From SHAN690 sp040905305 (GTDB lineage: Bacteria; Bacteroidota; Bacteroidia; Flavobacteriales_G; Salibacteraceae), in the NCBI GenBank assembly GCA_040905305.1, contig JBBDRU010000175.1, positions 1-35,084 on the forward strand: a stretch of 35,084 nt of DNA. Direction: 5' to 3'. The translations under genes were made by a program, and so were the position numbers. Positions within the stretch are counted from its first letter, which is position 1; each line of letters opens with the position of its first letter. The notes below the pieces were generated by a model, which worked only from the letters and a program-made list of their open reading frames with translations, had not been told where the DNA came from and did not search any database. Positions 17,609-25,963 of this stretch are shown here, piece after piece.

Positions 17609-17621
17609 TTCTTCTTATAAA

Positions 17622-18176
17622 ATGATTCCATTTAATATTAAAACAAAACGCTTAGAAATCAGGCCTCTTCATTTATTTGATCTTTCTGATTTTCATATCT
17701 ATCGATCAAATCCTGAGGTGACAAAATATCAAGGATTTGACCCTATGTCTATTGATCAGGCAGAAGCTTTTATCACAGAAAACAGCACGAGGCAATTCGG
17801 CAAAGCCGGTGAATGGGTGCAGTTTGGAATAGCGCTCAAGGAAAGCGAGAAACTCATAGGAGATTGTGCGATCAAACTTACCGAATCTGATGCGCGCATT
17901 GCAGAACTGGGAATTACCATTTCACACCTCGAACAAAAACAAGGCTTTGCAAAGGAAGCACTGCTTGGTTTCTTGTCGTTTTTGTTTGATGAAAAACAAA
18001 TTCACAGAGTGGTTGAAATAGTGGACGCTGAAAACACCGCATCCATTCGCTTGCTTGAAAGTATAGGTTTTAGAAGAGAAGGACACTTTATTGAAAACAT
18101 TTTCTTCAAAGGAAAATGGGGCAGCGAATTTCAGTATGCAATGCTCAAAAGTGAGTGGGATAGCATAAAAAGATAA
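17622..18176 (+). CDS. GNAT-family N-acetyltransferase (RimJ/RimL type)
   Basis: A 184-aa acetyltransferase. It opens with TKRLEIRPLHLFDLSDF, typical of the RimJ/RimL branch. The acetyl-CoA loop follows in HLEQKQGFAKEALLGFLSF, where the Q/R-x-x-G-x-A/G motif reads Q-K-Q-G-F-A. The late NTASIRLLESIGFRREGHF segment is the usual beta6-helix region. Substrates in this branch range from ribosomal protein N-termini to small amines and antibiotics, so none is assigned. ATG at 17622 is preferred over the longer open frame starting at 17409, because those 71 extra residues overlap the DUF4256 gene in another frame. It follows DUF4256 by 13 bp. Confidence 0.88.
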   Translation: MIPFNIKTKRLEIRPLHLFDLSDFHIYRSNPEVTKYQGFDPMSIDQAEAFITENSTRQFGKAGEWVQFGIALKESEKLIGDCAIKLTESDARIAELGITISHLEQKQGFAKEALLGFLSFLFDEKQIHRVVEIVDAENTASIRLLESIGFRREGHFIENIFFKGKWGSEFQYAMLKSEWDSIKR

Positions 18177-18272
18177 CGATCAAAAAGTAAATTGAAAAAA
18201 GTTGACTATTGACTGCGTATATTGTTTTTGATTTGTCAAAAACCTGTCGCAACCAATCAAAGAGTGAAAACC

Positions 18273-18764
18273 ATGTTTATTTCAGCCATCCAAATTCAAC
18301 CACATAAGAAACTGCTTTTTACAATTGCGGTTTTGATCACTTCGCTATTTTCTGCAATTGCTCAAGACGTGAATGTCAATTATGACTCTACACTCGCAAA
18401 ACATTTAGAAGCAGATGATTATGGAATGAAATCCTACGTCTTGGTCATTTTAAAGACAGGAGAAAACAACATTCCGGATGAAGCAAAGCGCGATAGTTTA
18501 TTTGCAGGTCATCTCAATAATATTAAACGACTTGCAAAAGAGAAAAAGTTGATTGTAGCCGGGCCATTATCTAAAAATGAGAAAAGTTATCGCGGGATTT
18601 TCATTCTGGATTTACCGTCATTTGAAGAGGCTAAAGAATTGCTTCAAACCGATCCTGCAATCAGCGAAAAAGTGCTTGCTGCTGAATTATTTCACTGGTA
18701 TGGTTCGGCTGCGTTGCCCGCATATCTAGAAACACACAAAAAAATCGAGAAGTATCAATTCTAA
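18273..18764 (+). CDS. Exported YCII-domain protein
   Basis: A 163-aa protein with an N-terminal signal peptide (hydrophobic LLFTIAVLITSLF, cleavage likely after SAIAQ). It is followed by a YCII-like ferredoxin-fold domain: MKSYVLVILKTGEN, HLNNIKRLAKEKKLIVAGPL, YRGIFILDLPSFEEAKELLQ, and AELFHWYGSAALP. YCII proteins are usually short cytosolic proteins of about 100 residues, so the periplasmic form is notable. The open frame begins at TTG 18222; ATG 18273 (or GTG 18264) gives the cleanest signal peptide. It stands 96 bp after the GNAT gene and converges on the DedA-like gene with 23 bp between stops. Confidence 0.75.
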   Translation: MFISAIQIQPHKKLLFTIAVLITSLFSAIAQDVNVNYDSTLAKHLEADDYGMKSYVLVILKTGENNIPDEAKRDSLFAGHLNNIKRLAKEKKLIVAGPLSKNEKSYRGIFILDLPSFEEAKELLQTDPAISEKVLAAELFHWYGSAALPAYLETHKKIEKYQF

Positions 18765-18787
18765 TTTGGGAGTGTTGACCCATTCGA

Positions 18788-19222
18788 TCACCAATTCATA
18801 AAAAACCACATAATCACGGCATAACGGGCCGTTTTTCCCAGGCTCATAAAAAAAGTAACGTGCCAAAATGGTGTTTTGAACAACCCCAATGCTATAGCTA
18901 TAACATCTCCAACAAAAGGCAGCCAACAAAGGATAGCGGTATAACTCCCATAGCGATCAACTTGTGTTTTCCAGCGTTTCACCTTTTCAGGTTTCGCACC
19001 TAACCATTTGGTTATTTTGCTCCAATCGCCTAAATACCCAAAACCATAACTGCTAAGTCCACCAAGCGTATTCCCCAGGCTGGCCACAGTCAAACAAGCT
19101 AACGGATTAAAGCCCGACAAAAGCATAGCTGCCAACACCGCTTCTGAGCTAAACGGAATCACTGTAGCCGCAAGAAAAGTAGCCAAAAACAAACCCAGGT
19201 ATCCGAAATCTATCCACTCCAC
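18788..19222 (-). CDS. DedA/VTT-superfamily membrane protein, YqaA-like
   Basis: A 144-aa polytopic protein close to the length of E. coli YqaA (about 142). It has several membrane segments and the motif FLAATVIPFSSEAVLAAML, which matches the conserved P-F-x-S-E region of the SNARE-associated/VTT family. SLGNTLGGLSSYGFGYLGD (glycine-rich re-entrant loop) and LCWLPFVGDVIAIALGL follow. DedA relatives act in lipid-carrier flipping and envelope homeostasis; the role of the YqaA branch is not settled. The start is GTG at 19222; the frame is closed 3 codons upstream by TAG, so no ATG is available. A weak TAGCATTG box lies 4 nt ahead of it. Confidence 0.85.
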   Translation of the reverse strand: MEWIDFGYLGLFLATFLAATVIPFSSEAVLAAMLLSGFNPLACLTVASLGNTLGGLSSYGFGYLGDWSKITKWLGAKPEKVKRWKTQVDRYGSYTAILCWLPFVGDVIAIALGLFKTPFWHVTFFMSLGKTARYAVIMWFFMNW

Positions 19223-19437
19223 CCCGCAATGCTACAACTTAGTTGCTTGTCATTGACTAATTTCGAAGCCCTAATACACAAGAAATTGAATACCCTTTCT
19301 CCCTCTTTCCTTTTTAGTTACGAAAATGTATGCCGTACCGATTCTCAGCACAATGTTAGCCTTATTTTCACGTTTGGCAACCTGTTATACTCCCTGTTTG
19401 ATCGAACGGGTTGCAGCGCATTTGACTCCATAATGAA

Positions 19438-19941
19438 ATGATCAAAAAGCTAATTATACTTAGCAGCTTAACACTGCTCCTTTTTGCTTGTGAAAAAGTG
19501 GTTGACATAGAAGAAACAGAAGTTCAGCCTGTTGTTTTTTGTCAAGTTGGAGAAGGGTTGCAGGGCGATTGGATATCAGACTCTGTGCACATCACATCAG
19601 AAGTGGACACCATTGACTCGCTCATCATCAACAAGCAGCCAACACTGTTTTATGAGTTAAAAATAAGTTGTGGTGAAACCGATGATGATAAGCGCCTACG
19701 ATTGAGTTACACTAATTTTTCTGGTGTGGAGACGGAAGACATCCTGTCAACAAACTTCATTTCCTCTGATAAGACCATATACATCTTTAACACGTTTGAC
19801 GAGTCACTCGATACGGCTCAGGCTTCTTTTAGATTACGCTATGTTTTGATCAACAGCAATCAGGGTGAGTTTCGCTTCACCGAAAACCCAAATCCCGGGC
19901 AAAAAACGCACTACAAACTGTATCTGCAGAAATCGCTGTAA
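19438..19941 (+). CDS. Putative lipoprotein, unknown function
   Basis: A 167-aa protein with a lipoprotein signal peptide: MIKKLIILSSLTLLLFAC, with Cys18 as the likely lipidated residue. The remainder is acidic and beta-rich, without a recognised motif. It is followed after 55 bp by a second lipoprotein gene (Omp28-like), suggesting co-transcription. The 215-bp gap upstream to the divergent DedA gene contains no clear promoter or RNA by eye. The short in-frame alternatives do not improve the signal peptide, so ATG 19438 is kept. Likely at the outer membrane facing the periplasm or surface; function unknown. Confidence 0.65.
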   Translation: MIKKLIILSSLTLLLFACEKVVDIEETEVQPVVFCQVGEGLQGDWISDSVHITSEVDTIDSLIINKQPTLFYELKISCGETDDDKRLRLSYTNFSGVETEDILSTNFISSDKTIYIFNTFDESLDTAQASFRLRYVLINSNQGEFRFTENPNPGQKTHYKLYLQKSL

Positions 19942-19996
19942 GAATAAACCGCTTTGCGCGTCCAACCTTTCCCACAACAATAAAGTCTTACAAGCG

Positions 19997-20830
19997 ATGA
20001 AACTGCAATTCATTTTACCCTTTCTATTTTTAGCGCTTAGCCTTTCGTGCAGCAAAAAAGAGTCGCCTGAGTTTTCTGCGCCCGAATTACCTGAGCTACG
20101 TGAAATAAAGCATCAAGTGTTGCTTGAACCCACGGTGAGCGTTAGCTGTGGTGCGTGTCCGCTGGCACATCATAAAGTAGAGCAGATTGAGATGGAGAAT
20201 CAACAAGTCAATCATATCAGCCATTACCTCCATGGTCCGTTGTATCATGAATACACAAGCTATTTGATCGAGCGCATAAACAAAACCATTTACACACCTC
20301 TGTCTCATGTAAATCGGAGGCACGATGGCGAATCAGTGACGTATTACCCGGTAAACATGCTTGAGGAAGTAGTTGATCAAGAGTTGTTAGATGGCAGCGA
20401 AATCGGTTTAGAAGCAAGTTTTACCAAACAAGAGGATGAACTATTATTTGAAATTGAGCTTTTCAGCCACAACGAAGATTTGGATGGTGAATACCTGGTC
20501 ACTGTTCTGTTGGTGGAACGATTGGTTACTGGAGAAGGTAGCGGGTATAACCAACGCAACTACGGAAATGATGATCCGGATCATCCTTTCTACCAACAAG
20601 GTGACTGGATTCAAGGTTTTGAACACACAAATGTGATCAGGCATGTGATAACGCCCGATGAAGGTGAGGCCGTTTTGCTCGATGAAAAATCAGGCACCTG
20701 GAGCGGAAACATTGATGCGAGTTCGTTAAGTTCAAATGTAGAGTCCTATGACCTGATTGCCTTTATTACCAAAAAAGCCGATAAAGTGATGCCGATTTTA
20801 AACAGCATTACTCTTCCTTTAAACGAGTAA
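19997..20830 (+). CDS. Omp28-like lipoprotein with a CxxC motif
   Basis: A 277-aa lipoprotein. The signal peptide ends LSLSCSKKE, with lipid-attached Cys18. The next region reads QVLLEPTVSVSCGACPLAHH; Cys51 and Cys54 form a thioredoxin-like CxxC, as in Omp28-related outer membrane proteins, where the pattern is LLE-(x)-G-x-C-xx-C-P-x-(A/G)-H. The C-terminal half is a beta-rich domain with EYLVTVLLVERLV. The open frame starts at 19865 inside the previous gene, but ATG 19997 gives the proper lipoprotein leader. It is 55 bp downstream of another lipoprotein and converges on the ALDH7-type gene 41 bp later. The Omp28 relation is a resemblance, not proven. Confidence 0.7.
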   Translation: MKLQFILPFLFLALSLSCSKKESPEFSAPELPELREIKHQVLLEPTVSVSCGACPLAHHKVEQIEMENQQVNHISHYLHGPLYHEYTSYLIERINKTIYTPLSHVNRRHDGESVTYYPVNMLEEVVDQELLDGSEIGLEASFTKQEDELLFEIELFSHNEDLDGEYLVTVLLVERLVTGEGSGYNQRNYGNDDPDHPFYQQGDWIQGFEHTNVIRHVITPDEGEAVLLDEKSGTWSGNIDASSLSSNVESYDLIAFITKKADKVMPILNSITLPLNE

Positions 20831-20871
20831 ACATGCGCATACAGGCGCCCTATTCATCTAACCCAATCTTT

Positions 20872-22398
20872 TTAGAAATCAAATTTAATGCCTTGCGCAA
20901 GCGGAAGCTCGGTGCTCCAATTGATGGTGTTAGTTTGTCTGCGCATGTAAGCTTTCCAGGCATCCGAGCCGCTTTCACGACCACCACCAGTTTCTTTTTC
21001 ACCACCAAATGCTCCCCCAATCTCTGCTCCACTGGTGCCAATATTTACGTTGGCTATCCCACAATCTGAACCTTTATGGCTCAGGAAGATTTCGCTTTCG
21101 CGCATGTTGGTGGTCATAATAGCTGAGCTCAATCCTTGCTTCACTCCGTTTTGAAGTGCGATAGCCTCCTCAAAATCACGGTATTTGATCAAGTACAAAA
21201 TAGGTGCAAAGGTTTCGTCTTGAACGATTTGCCATTCGTTTTTCACTTCAGCAATGGCCGGCTTAACATAGCAGCCACTTTCAAATCCGTCTCCTTCAAG
21301 CGTGCCACCCTCCACAGCAAAAGTTCCGCCTTCCCTGGTGATGGCTTCAAGCGCATTTGAATACTGAGCCACAGCATCTTTATCAATCAGCGGACCAACG
21401 TGATGGTTTGCATCCAGCGGATCACCAATTCTAATTTGTTTATAGGCTTTTACCAATGTGTTTTTCACTTCATCATATATGCTTTCATGAATGATCAACC
21501 TTCTGGTAGAAGTGCATCGTTGGCCACATGTGCCCACCGCACCAAACACAATGCCCGGAACGGCCAGTTTTAAATCGGCATTGGGCGTGAGAATAATAGC
21601 ATTATTGCCTCCCAACTCAAGTATGGTTTTGCCCAACCTTCGACCAACGGCCTCTCCGACCTTTTTTCCCATTCTTATGGATCCAGTTGCTGAGATCAAC
21701 GGAACCCGGGCATCGTTACTCATCACTTCTCCAATTCTATAATCACCAACAACCAAACAATTCACCCCTTCAGGTACATTGTTTTTTTCAAAAACTTCGC
21801 TCACTATATTCATGCATGCCACTGCACATAACGGAACTTTTTCCGATGGTTTCCAAATGCAAACATCCCCACAAACCCAGGCAAGCATCGTGTTCCAGGC
21901 CCAAACGGCAACCGGAAAATTGAATGCGGATATTATTCCTACCACCCCAAGCGGATGGTATTGATCGTACATCCTGTGCATGTCACGCTCGCTATGCATA
22001 GTAAAACCATGAAGCTGCCTCGACAATCCAACCGCAAAATCACAGATATCGATCATCTCTTGCACTTCACCAAGTCCTTCTTGATAACTTTTGCCCATTT
22101 CATAACTGACCAGTTTTCCGAGTGGATCTTTTTTTGCCCGCAAGGCTTCTCCGATTTGGCGCACCACTTCACCTCGCTTTGGTGCCGGCCACATTCGCCA
22201 TTCAATAAAAGCCGCCTGCGCCTTTTCAACCAGTGTATTGTAATTTTCTAACGAACTGCCTTTCACCTTCGCAATCAGAGCGCCATCCGTAGGTGAATGA
22301 GACGCGAAAAGATCACCGTTTGAGGAAAGCCAATTCATTCCTGAAAATGTTCCTTCGTTTTCGGCTTTTAAGCCAAGTTCTTTCAAAAATTCTTTCAT
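20872..22398 (-). CDS. ALDH7A1-type L-2-aminoadipate-6-semialdehyde dehydrogenase
   Basis: A 508-aa NAD-dependent aldehyde dehydrogenase closely resembling human ALDH7A1 (antiquitin) and bacterial AmaB. Shared stretches include GEVQEMIDICDFAVGLSRQL, Glu261 in LELGGNNAII, Cys295 in GTCGQRCTSTRR, and near the end SGAEIGGAFGGEKETGGGRE. Arg294 just before the nucleophile and the GEVQE glutamates match residues I recall as recognising the aminoadipate carboxylate. The reaction converts aminoadipate semialdehyde to aminoadipate in lysine breakdown. It lies 67 bp downstream of the hydrolase on the same strand, with its own exact TAnnTTTG box 17 nt before the ATG, so it may be transcribed separately. 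Confidence 0.9.
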   Translation of the reverse strand: MKEFLKELGLKAENEGTFSGMNWLSSNGDLFASHSPTDGALIAKVKGSSLENYNTLVEKAQAAFIEWRMWPAPKRGEVVRQIGEALRAKKDPLGKLVSYEMGKSYQEGLGEVQEMIDICDFAVGLSRQLHGFTMHSERDMHRMYDQYHPLGVVGIISAFNFPVAVWAWNTMLAWVCGDVCIWKPSEKVPLCAVACMNIVSEVFEKNNVPEGVNCLVVGDYRIGEVMSNDARVPLISATGSIRMGKKVGEAVGRRLGKTILELGGNNAIILTPNADLKLAVPGIVFGAVGTCGQRCTSTRRLIIHESIYDEVKNTLVKAYKQIRIGDPLDANHHVGPLIDKDAVAQYSNALEAITREGGTFAVEGGTLEGDGFESGCYVKPAIAEVKNEWQIVQDETFAPILYLIKYRDFEEAIALQNGVKQGLSSAIMTTNMRESEIFLSHKGSDCGIANVNIGTSGAEIGGAFGGEKETGGGRESGSDAWKAYMRRQTNTINWSTELPLAQGIKFDF

Positions 22399-22415
22399 GA
22401 GATCTAGCGTTTGGG

Positions 22416-22423
22416 CAAATGTA
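22416..22423 (-). promoter_or_regulatory. Candidate -7 promoter box for the ALDH7-type gene
   Basis: TACATTTG on the minus strand fits TAnnTTTG exactly and ends 17 nt before the ATG at 22398. No -33 TTG at 17-23 nt was found, so the element is plausible but incomplete. Confidence 0.35.
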
Positions 22424-22465
22424 AGCAGCCGATATTTGGTTGGGTGTGATTATTCTGTTTCTATG

Positions 22466-23119
22466 TCAACCCTCGCTTATTATTGCATTTAGTAAAACAC
22501 TGGTTTTTTCTGCCTGGCTAAACACCATAAAGTGCGAACCTTGCTCAATCCAATAGTCTGGTGAGGAAAACAGTTTTGGAAAAACCGTGTCTGCTGTTCC
22601 ATGAATATGAACCAATCGATCCGGTATAATTTGATTTTTCCAATTCAAAGCTCGATCGATCGACCACGCTACTGTTTCCAAATCTGCCTCATCCAGCAAA
22701 CGTTGGAGCATTACCCTATCATCCTTAGAGTTGCAGCCAAAAAAGCGCATGGAAAGCTCTCGTTGTTGCAATAATTTATCAATTGCTACCAGCTTGTGCA
22801 TTCCGGTATTTCCGATGAATCGGAGCCAAGGCGGCATTTCATCATCTTTTTTAATAGAGCTGATCAAGATCGTTTGTTTCACATTAAAAAGCTTCGCGAT
22901 TTCTATGGCCATCATGCCACCAAAAGAAAGGCCGATGAGGACTGCTTCTTGAGGGTTCTCAATCTCCTCTGCCATGCGGCATGCATAATGTTCTATCTTT
23001 TCATCGTAATGGGGTTTTAGCCACGGAAGGTGATGGACAACGATGTCTTTTCGAAGTTTCAATCGACTAAACACGGCCTTGTCTGCCCCTAAACCGCTAA
23101 TAAAATAACAGTCTATCAC
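22466..23119 (-). CDS. Alpha/beta hydrolase
   Basis: A 217-aa serine hydrolase. The nucleophile elbow is GLSFGG with Ser65. The probable acid is Asp177 in HGTADTVFP and the base His196 in GSHFMVF. The N-terminal FISGLGADKAVF loop supplies the oxyanion region. It is cytosolic, without a signal peptide, and the substrate is unknown. The start is GTG (23117-23119), which overlaps the TGA stop of the MscS-type gene as GTGA, a coupling arrangement. It is third after dnaG and the channel gene in a leftward run. Confidence 0.8.
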   Translation of the reverse strand: MIDCYFISGLGADKAVFSRLKLRKDIVVHHLPWLKPHYDEKIEHYACRMAEEIENPQEAVLIGLSFGGMMAIEIAKLFNVKQTILISSIKKDDEMPPWLRFIGNTGMHKLVAIDKLLQQRELSMRFFGCNSKDDRVMLQRLLDEADLETVAWSIDRALNWKNQIIPDRLVHIHGTADTVFPKLFSSPDYWIEQGSHFMVFSQAEKTSVLLNAIISEG

Positions 23120-23958
23120 TCTTTATTGGGATAAAAGTGAACATCGCGTTGCGGAAACGGAATCCTAACCCCGTGCTTTCGAAACTGACGATCTATTTCA
23201 AATCGAATATCGCTTCTTATCACTTCTAATTTCCAGGTCTCTGTGGTCCAAAAAAGAACGGAAAAATCGAGACTTGAATCTCCAAAACTTTTGAATTGAA
23301 CGGAAACCGGTTTGTCGTTATTTACTAATTCATGGTTGGCAGCTACATCCTTTAAAATGGTGCTGACCAATTCAGTATCCGAACCATAGGCTACTCCAAC
23401 ATCTACTCTAAATCGCGTGAGCTGTTGCATTGCAGACCAGTTGATCACTATGTCCGAAACCAGTTGACTGTTTGGAACGATAATGGTTATGCTATCGCGC
23501 GTTTCGATATGACTGGTTCGAAAATCAATGGCTGTGATTCTACCAACAGTGTTATCAAATTCTACAATGTCACCCACCTTCACTGTGCCTCCAAACAAAA
23601 TAATTAACCCACTAGTGAAATCATTAAAAATTTGCTGGATACCCAACCCCACACCTACTAGCAAAGCTGCCGAACCTGCAAGCAGAATAGTAAGATCAAG
23701 ACCGATTACCTCCAAAGCAATACCTGTCGAAATCGTGTAGGCAAAATAGGCCGAGAGCTTGTTGATGGCATAGAGTGTGCTTTTCTCCATCCAGGTTTTG
23801 CTACGAACATTTCGCGCTATCGCGAACTTCAACACCCTCAACAACAATCCGGTAACGATATATATCAGAATGACCACCCCAATATCCATGAGCGTGAGCG
23901 ACACACTTTTGTATTTAAAAAGTTGTGTATTTAAGATCTCTATGAGCTGTTCCATCAT
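23116..23958 (-). CDS. MscS-family mechanosensitive channel
   Basis: A 280-aa protein, comparable to E. coli MscS (286 aa). Three membrane helices lie at about 22-45, 62-85 and 88-115. The pore-lining third helix is the glycine/alanine-rich LLAGSAALLVGVGLGIQQIF followed by NDFTSGLIILF. The beta domain begins VKVGDIVEFDNTVGRITAID, with the conserved IETRDSITIIVPNSQLVS segment, then the cytoplasmic alpha/beta vestibule. Such channels open under membrane tension during hypo-osmotic shock. The gene starts 2 bp after the dnaG stop; two adjacent ATG codons exist and the first is used. It overlaps the hydrolase gene by 4 bp. Confidence 0.92.
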   Translation of the reverse strand: MMEQLIEILNTQLFKYKSVSLTLMDIGVVILIYIVTGLLLRVLKFAIARNVRSKTWMEKSTLYAINKLSAYFAYTISTGIALEVIGLDLTILLAGSAALLVGVGLGIQQIFNDFTSGLIILFGGTVKVGDIVEFDNTVGRITAIDFRTSHIETRDSITIIVPNSQLVSDIVINWSAMQQLTRFRVDVGVAYGSDTELVSTILKDVAANHELVNNDKPVSVQFKSFGDSSLDFSVLFWTTETWKLEVIRSDIRFEIDRQFRKHGVRIPFPQRDVHFYPNKE

Positions 23959-23960
23959 CT

Positions 23961-25916
23961 TTAGTGCAATACTGTTCTACCGAGTGATTTATTTATCTCC
24001 TTCTTGATCTTCTCCAACTTCATTTGTTTTTCTAGAAATGGCATAGGGTCGCCATCTAATGCATCTTGTTCTCTCAGTGCTGTCTGGTTTTCTTTTATCA
24101 TGCGCTCAACACGCTTCGATTTGTAAGCATAAACCGACTCGGTAACTGCCCTGCGTAATTTTTGTTCTTCAGATTTGACGATGATATCCATTCTTTCCCA
24201 ATTATCCAAGTTGTATGGAAACGTCATCAAGTCGATAAATAAATCGCGTAATTCATCATTTTCATGGTTGATAAAAGTAGGCTGAGAGAATTTTCCGTTT
24301 TCTTTATAGTGCTCTGAAATGGCTTTAAAAAGTTCTCTGTAGCGCTCGGTTTCAAAAAAGAGTTTATCCAGTTCGATTTCATCAAGAAAAAATTCCAGCA
24401 CATTATAAGACTCAGGATCTGGCTGGTCTTCAACGGGGTCTTCCAGCGTAAATTGCTTATCATAAAAGTTGATCATGAGACGAAGAATATCGCGCTCCTG
24501 ATGCTCGATGGTGTCTTCCTTAAACTTCTTTTCTTCTTTAAAATCGCCAACGATCACCGGTGCATCAGGCATGTCATCCACGTTTTTATTGGCCGACCGG
24601 TATTGCTGTTTATGATGCTTTCGCAGTGCTTTGTTGAGCTCAGAAATCAATGCAGACTCAGAGACATGCATGGTTTTAGCGCACTCGGCAATGTATAATG
24701 AACGCAAGATGGTATCGGGGATAAGCGCGATGGAGTCAACCATGGCATGAATGACTTCATTGGCTTTCAACGGGTCGCCTTCAGCATCCTGCATCAGCAA
24801 ATCAGCTTTAAATGCGATGAAATCACGCGCATGTTCCTGAAGGTATTCCTTCACTTCAATGCGATCATGCGATTTGCTGAAACTATCTGGATCATGATCA
24901 TCAGGGAGCAATATGACCTTGACATTCATGCCTTGTTCTAAAATAAGGTCGATGCCCCTAAGGCTGGCTTTTACTCCGGCTGGATCGCCATCAAAAACGA
25001 GGGTGATGTTTTGCGTATATCGGGCGATCAACTTGATCTGCTCTTTCGTAAGCGCGGTGCCGGAAGAGGCTACTGTGTTTTCAATCCCTTTTTGGTGAAA
25101 GGCGATAACATCGGTGTACCCCTCAACCAAATAACAGTTATCTGCTTTCGCTATCGCTTGCTTTCCGAAATAAATCCCATAAAGCGAACTGCTTTTATCA
25201 TAAATAGCATTTTCGGCTGAATTGATGTATTTAGGAATGTTTTTGTCGGCCTTTAACGTGCGCCCACCAAAACCAATAATCCTACCACTGAGGTTATGAA
25301 TCGGAAAAATCACGCGACCCTTATACCCATCATATTTTCGTCCGTTCTTTTCTTTAACCAAAGCGGTCGCCAGCAAATATTCATCCTTGTAACCTTTCTC
25401 TTCAGCTTTCTCAGTAAAAGCTTGAAAATTGTCAGGATTATAGCCAAGCTGAAATTTTTCAAGGATGCTTTCCTTAAAGTCACGTTCTTTAAAATAGGTC
25501 AATCCGATGTTGCGGCCTTCGTCTGTTTTCCAGAGTTGTTCTACAAACCATTTGCTGGCAAAATCATTGATTACATACAAGCTTTCTCGTTCGTTTCGAA
25601 CCTCTTCCTGCTCAGGTGTAGGTTTTTCTTCCTCCACCTCTATTTGATATCGCTCAGCCAGCCACCGCAGGGCTTCAGGGTAAGTGAAATGCTCGTGTTC
25701 CATGAGGAAAGTAACCACATTACCTCCTTTTCCAGAACTAAAATCTTTGAATATTCCCTTGGCTGGGGAAACCATAAAAGAAGGTGTTTTTTCGTCTGTC
25801 CATGGACTTAAGCCTTTAAGGCTAGAGCCTGACTTTTTCAAGTTGACAAACTCGCCAACAACCTCATCAATGCGCGCGGCAGTGAGAATTTCATCAACTT
25901 TATGCGGAGGGATCAT
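23961..25916 (-). CDS. dnaG: DNA primase DnaG with a ligand-less zinc-ribbon domain
   Basis: A 651-aa primase that makes RNA primers at the replication fork. The N-terminal 95 residues form the zinc-binding-domain fold, but the Cys-x2-His ... Cys-x2-Cys ligands are replaced at conserved spacing by Ser37, Thr40, Asp58 and Ser61 (GLSPWTDEKTPSF ... FKDFSSGKGGN). The catalytic core is intact: Glu265 (YLVEGYTDV) and Asp309/Asp311 (VFDGDPAG) in the Toprim domain. The C-terminal part, from about 440, should be the DnaB-helicase interaction domain. I remember flavobacterial primases having the same loss, so this is probably a lineage trait, not damage. The start is ATG at 25916, 47 bp downstream of the MORN lipoprotein. 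Confidence 0.96.
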   Translation of the reverse strand: MIPPHKVDEILTAARIDEVVGEFVNLKKSGSSLKGLSPWTDEKTPSFMVSPAKGIFKDFSSGKGGNVVTFLMEHEHFTYPEALRWLAERYQIEVEEEKPTPEQEEVRNERESLYVINDFASKWFVEQLWKTDEGRNIGLTYFKERDFKESILEKFQLGYNPDNFQAFTEKAEEKGYKDEYLLATALVKEKNGRKYDGYKGRVIFPIHNLSGRIIGFGGRTLKADKNIPKYINSAENAIYDKSSSLYGIYFGKQAIAKADNCYLVEGYTDVIAFHQKGIENTVASSGTALTKEQIKLIARYTQNITLVFDGDPAGVKASLRGIDLILEQGMNVKVILLPDDHDPDSFSKSHDRIEVKEYLQEHARDFIAFKADLLMQDAEGDPLKANEVIHAMVDSIALIPDTILRSLYIAECAKTMHVSESALISELNKALRKHHKQQYRSANKNVDDMPDAPVIVGDFKEEKKFKEDTIEHQERDILRLMINFYDKQFTLEDPVEDQPDPESYNVLEFFLDEIELDKLFFETERYRELFKAISEHYKENGKFSQPTFINHENDELRDLFIDLMTFPYNLDNWERMDIIVKSEEQKLRRAVTESVYAYKSKRVERMIKENQTALREQDALDGDPMPFLEKQMKLEKIKKEINKSLGRTVLH

Positions 25917-25963
25917 TGGTTACGAAGTTAAAATACCTTACGTCAAATCAGAGCAGATAACGA

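Noticed and set aside
17409..17621. 71-residue N-terminal extension of the GNAT protein
   Set aside because: It overlaps the conserved C-terminus of the DUF4256 protein in another frame, and the family begins at the ATG 17622 region.
18201..18226. E. coli-like promoter (TTGACT ... TATATT) before the YCII gene
   Set aside because: The spacer is about 10 nt instead of 17, and this phylum uses a different promoter consensus.
20831..20871. Bidirectional terminator between the Omp28-like gene and the ALDH7-type gene
   Set aside because: No stem of useful length with a T-run could be paired by eye in the 41-bp gap.
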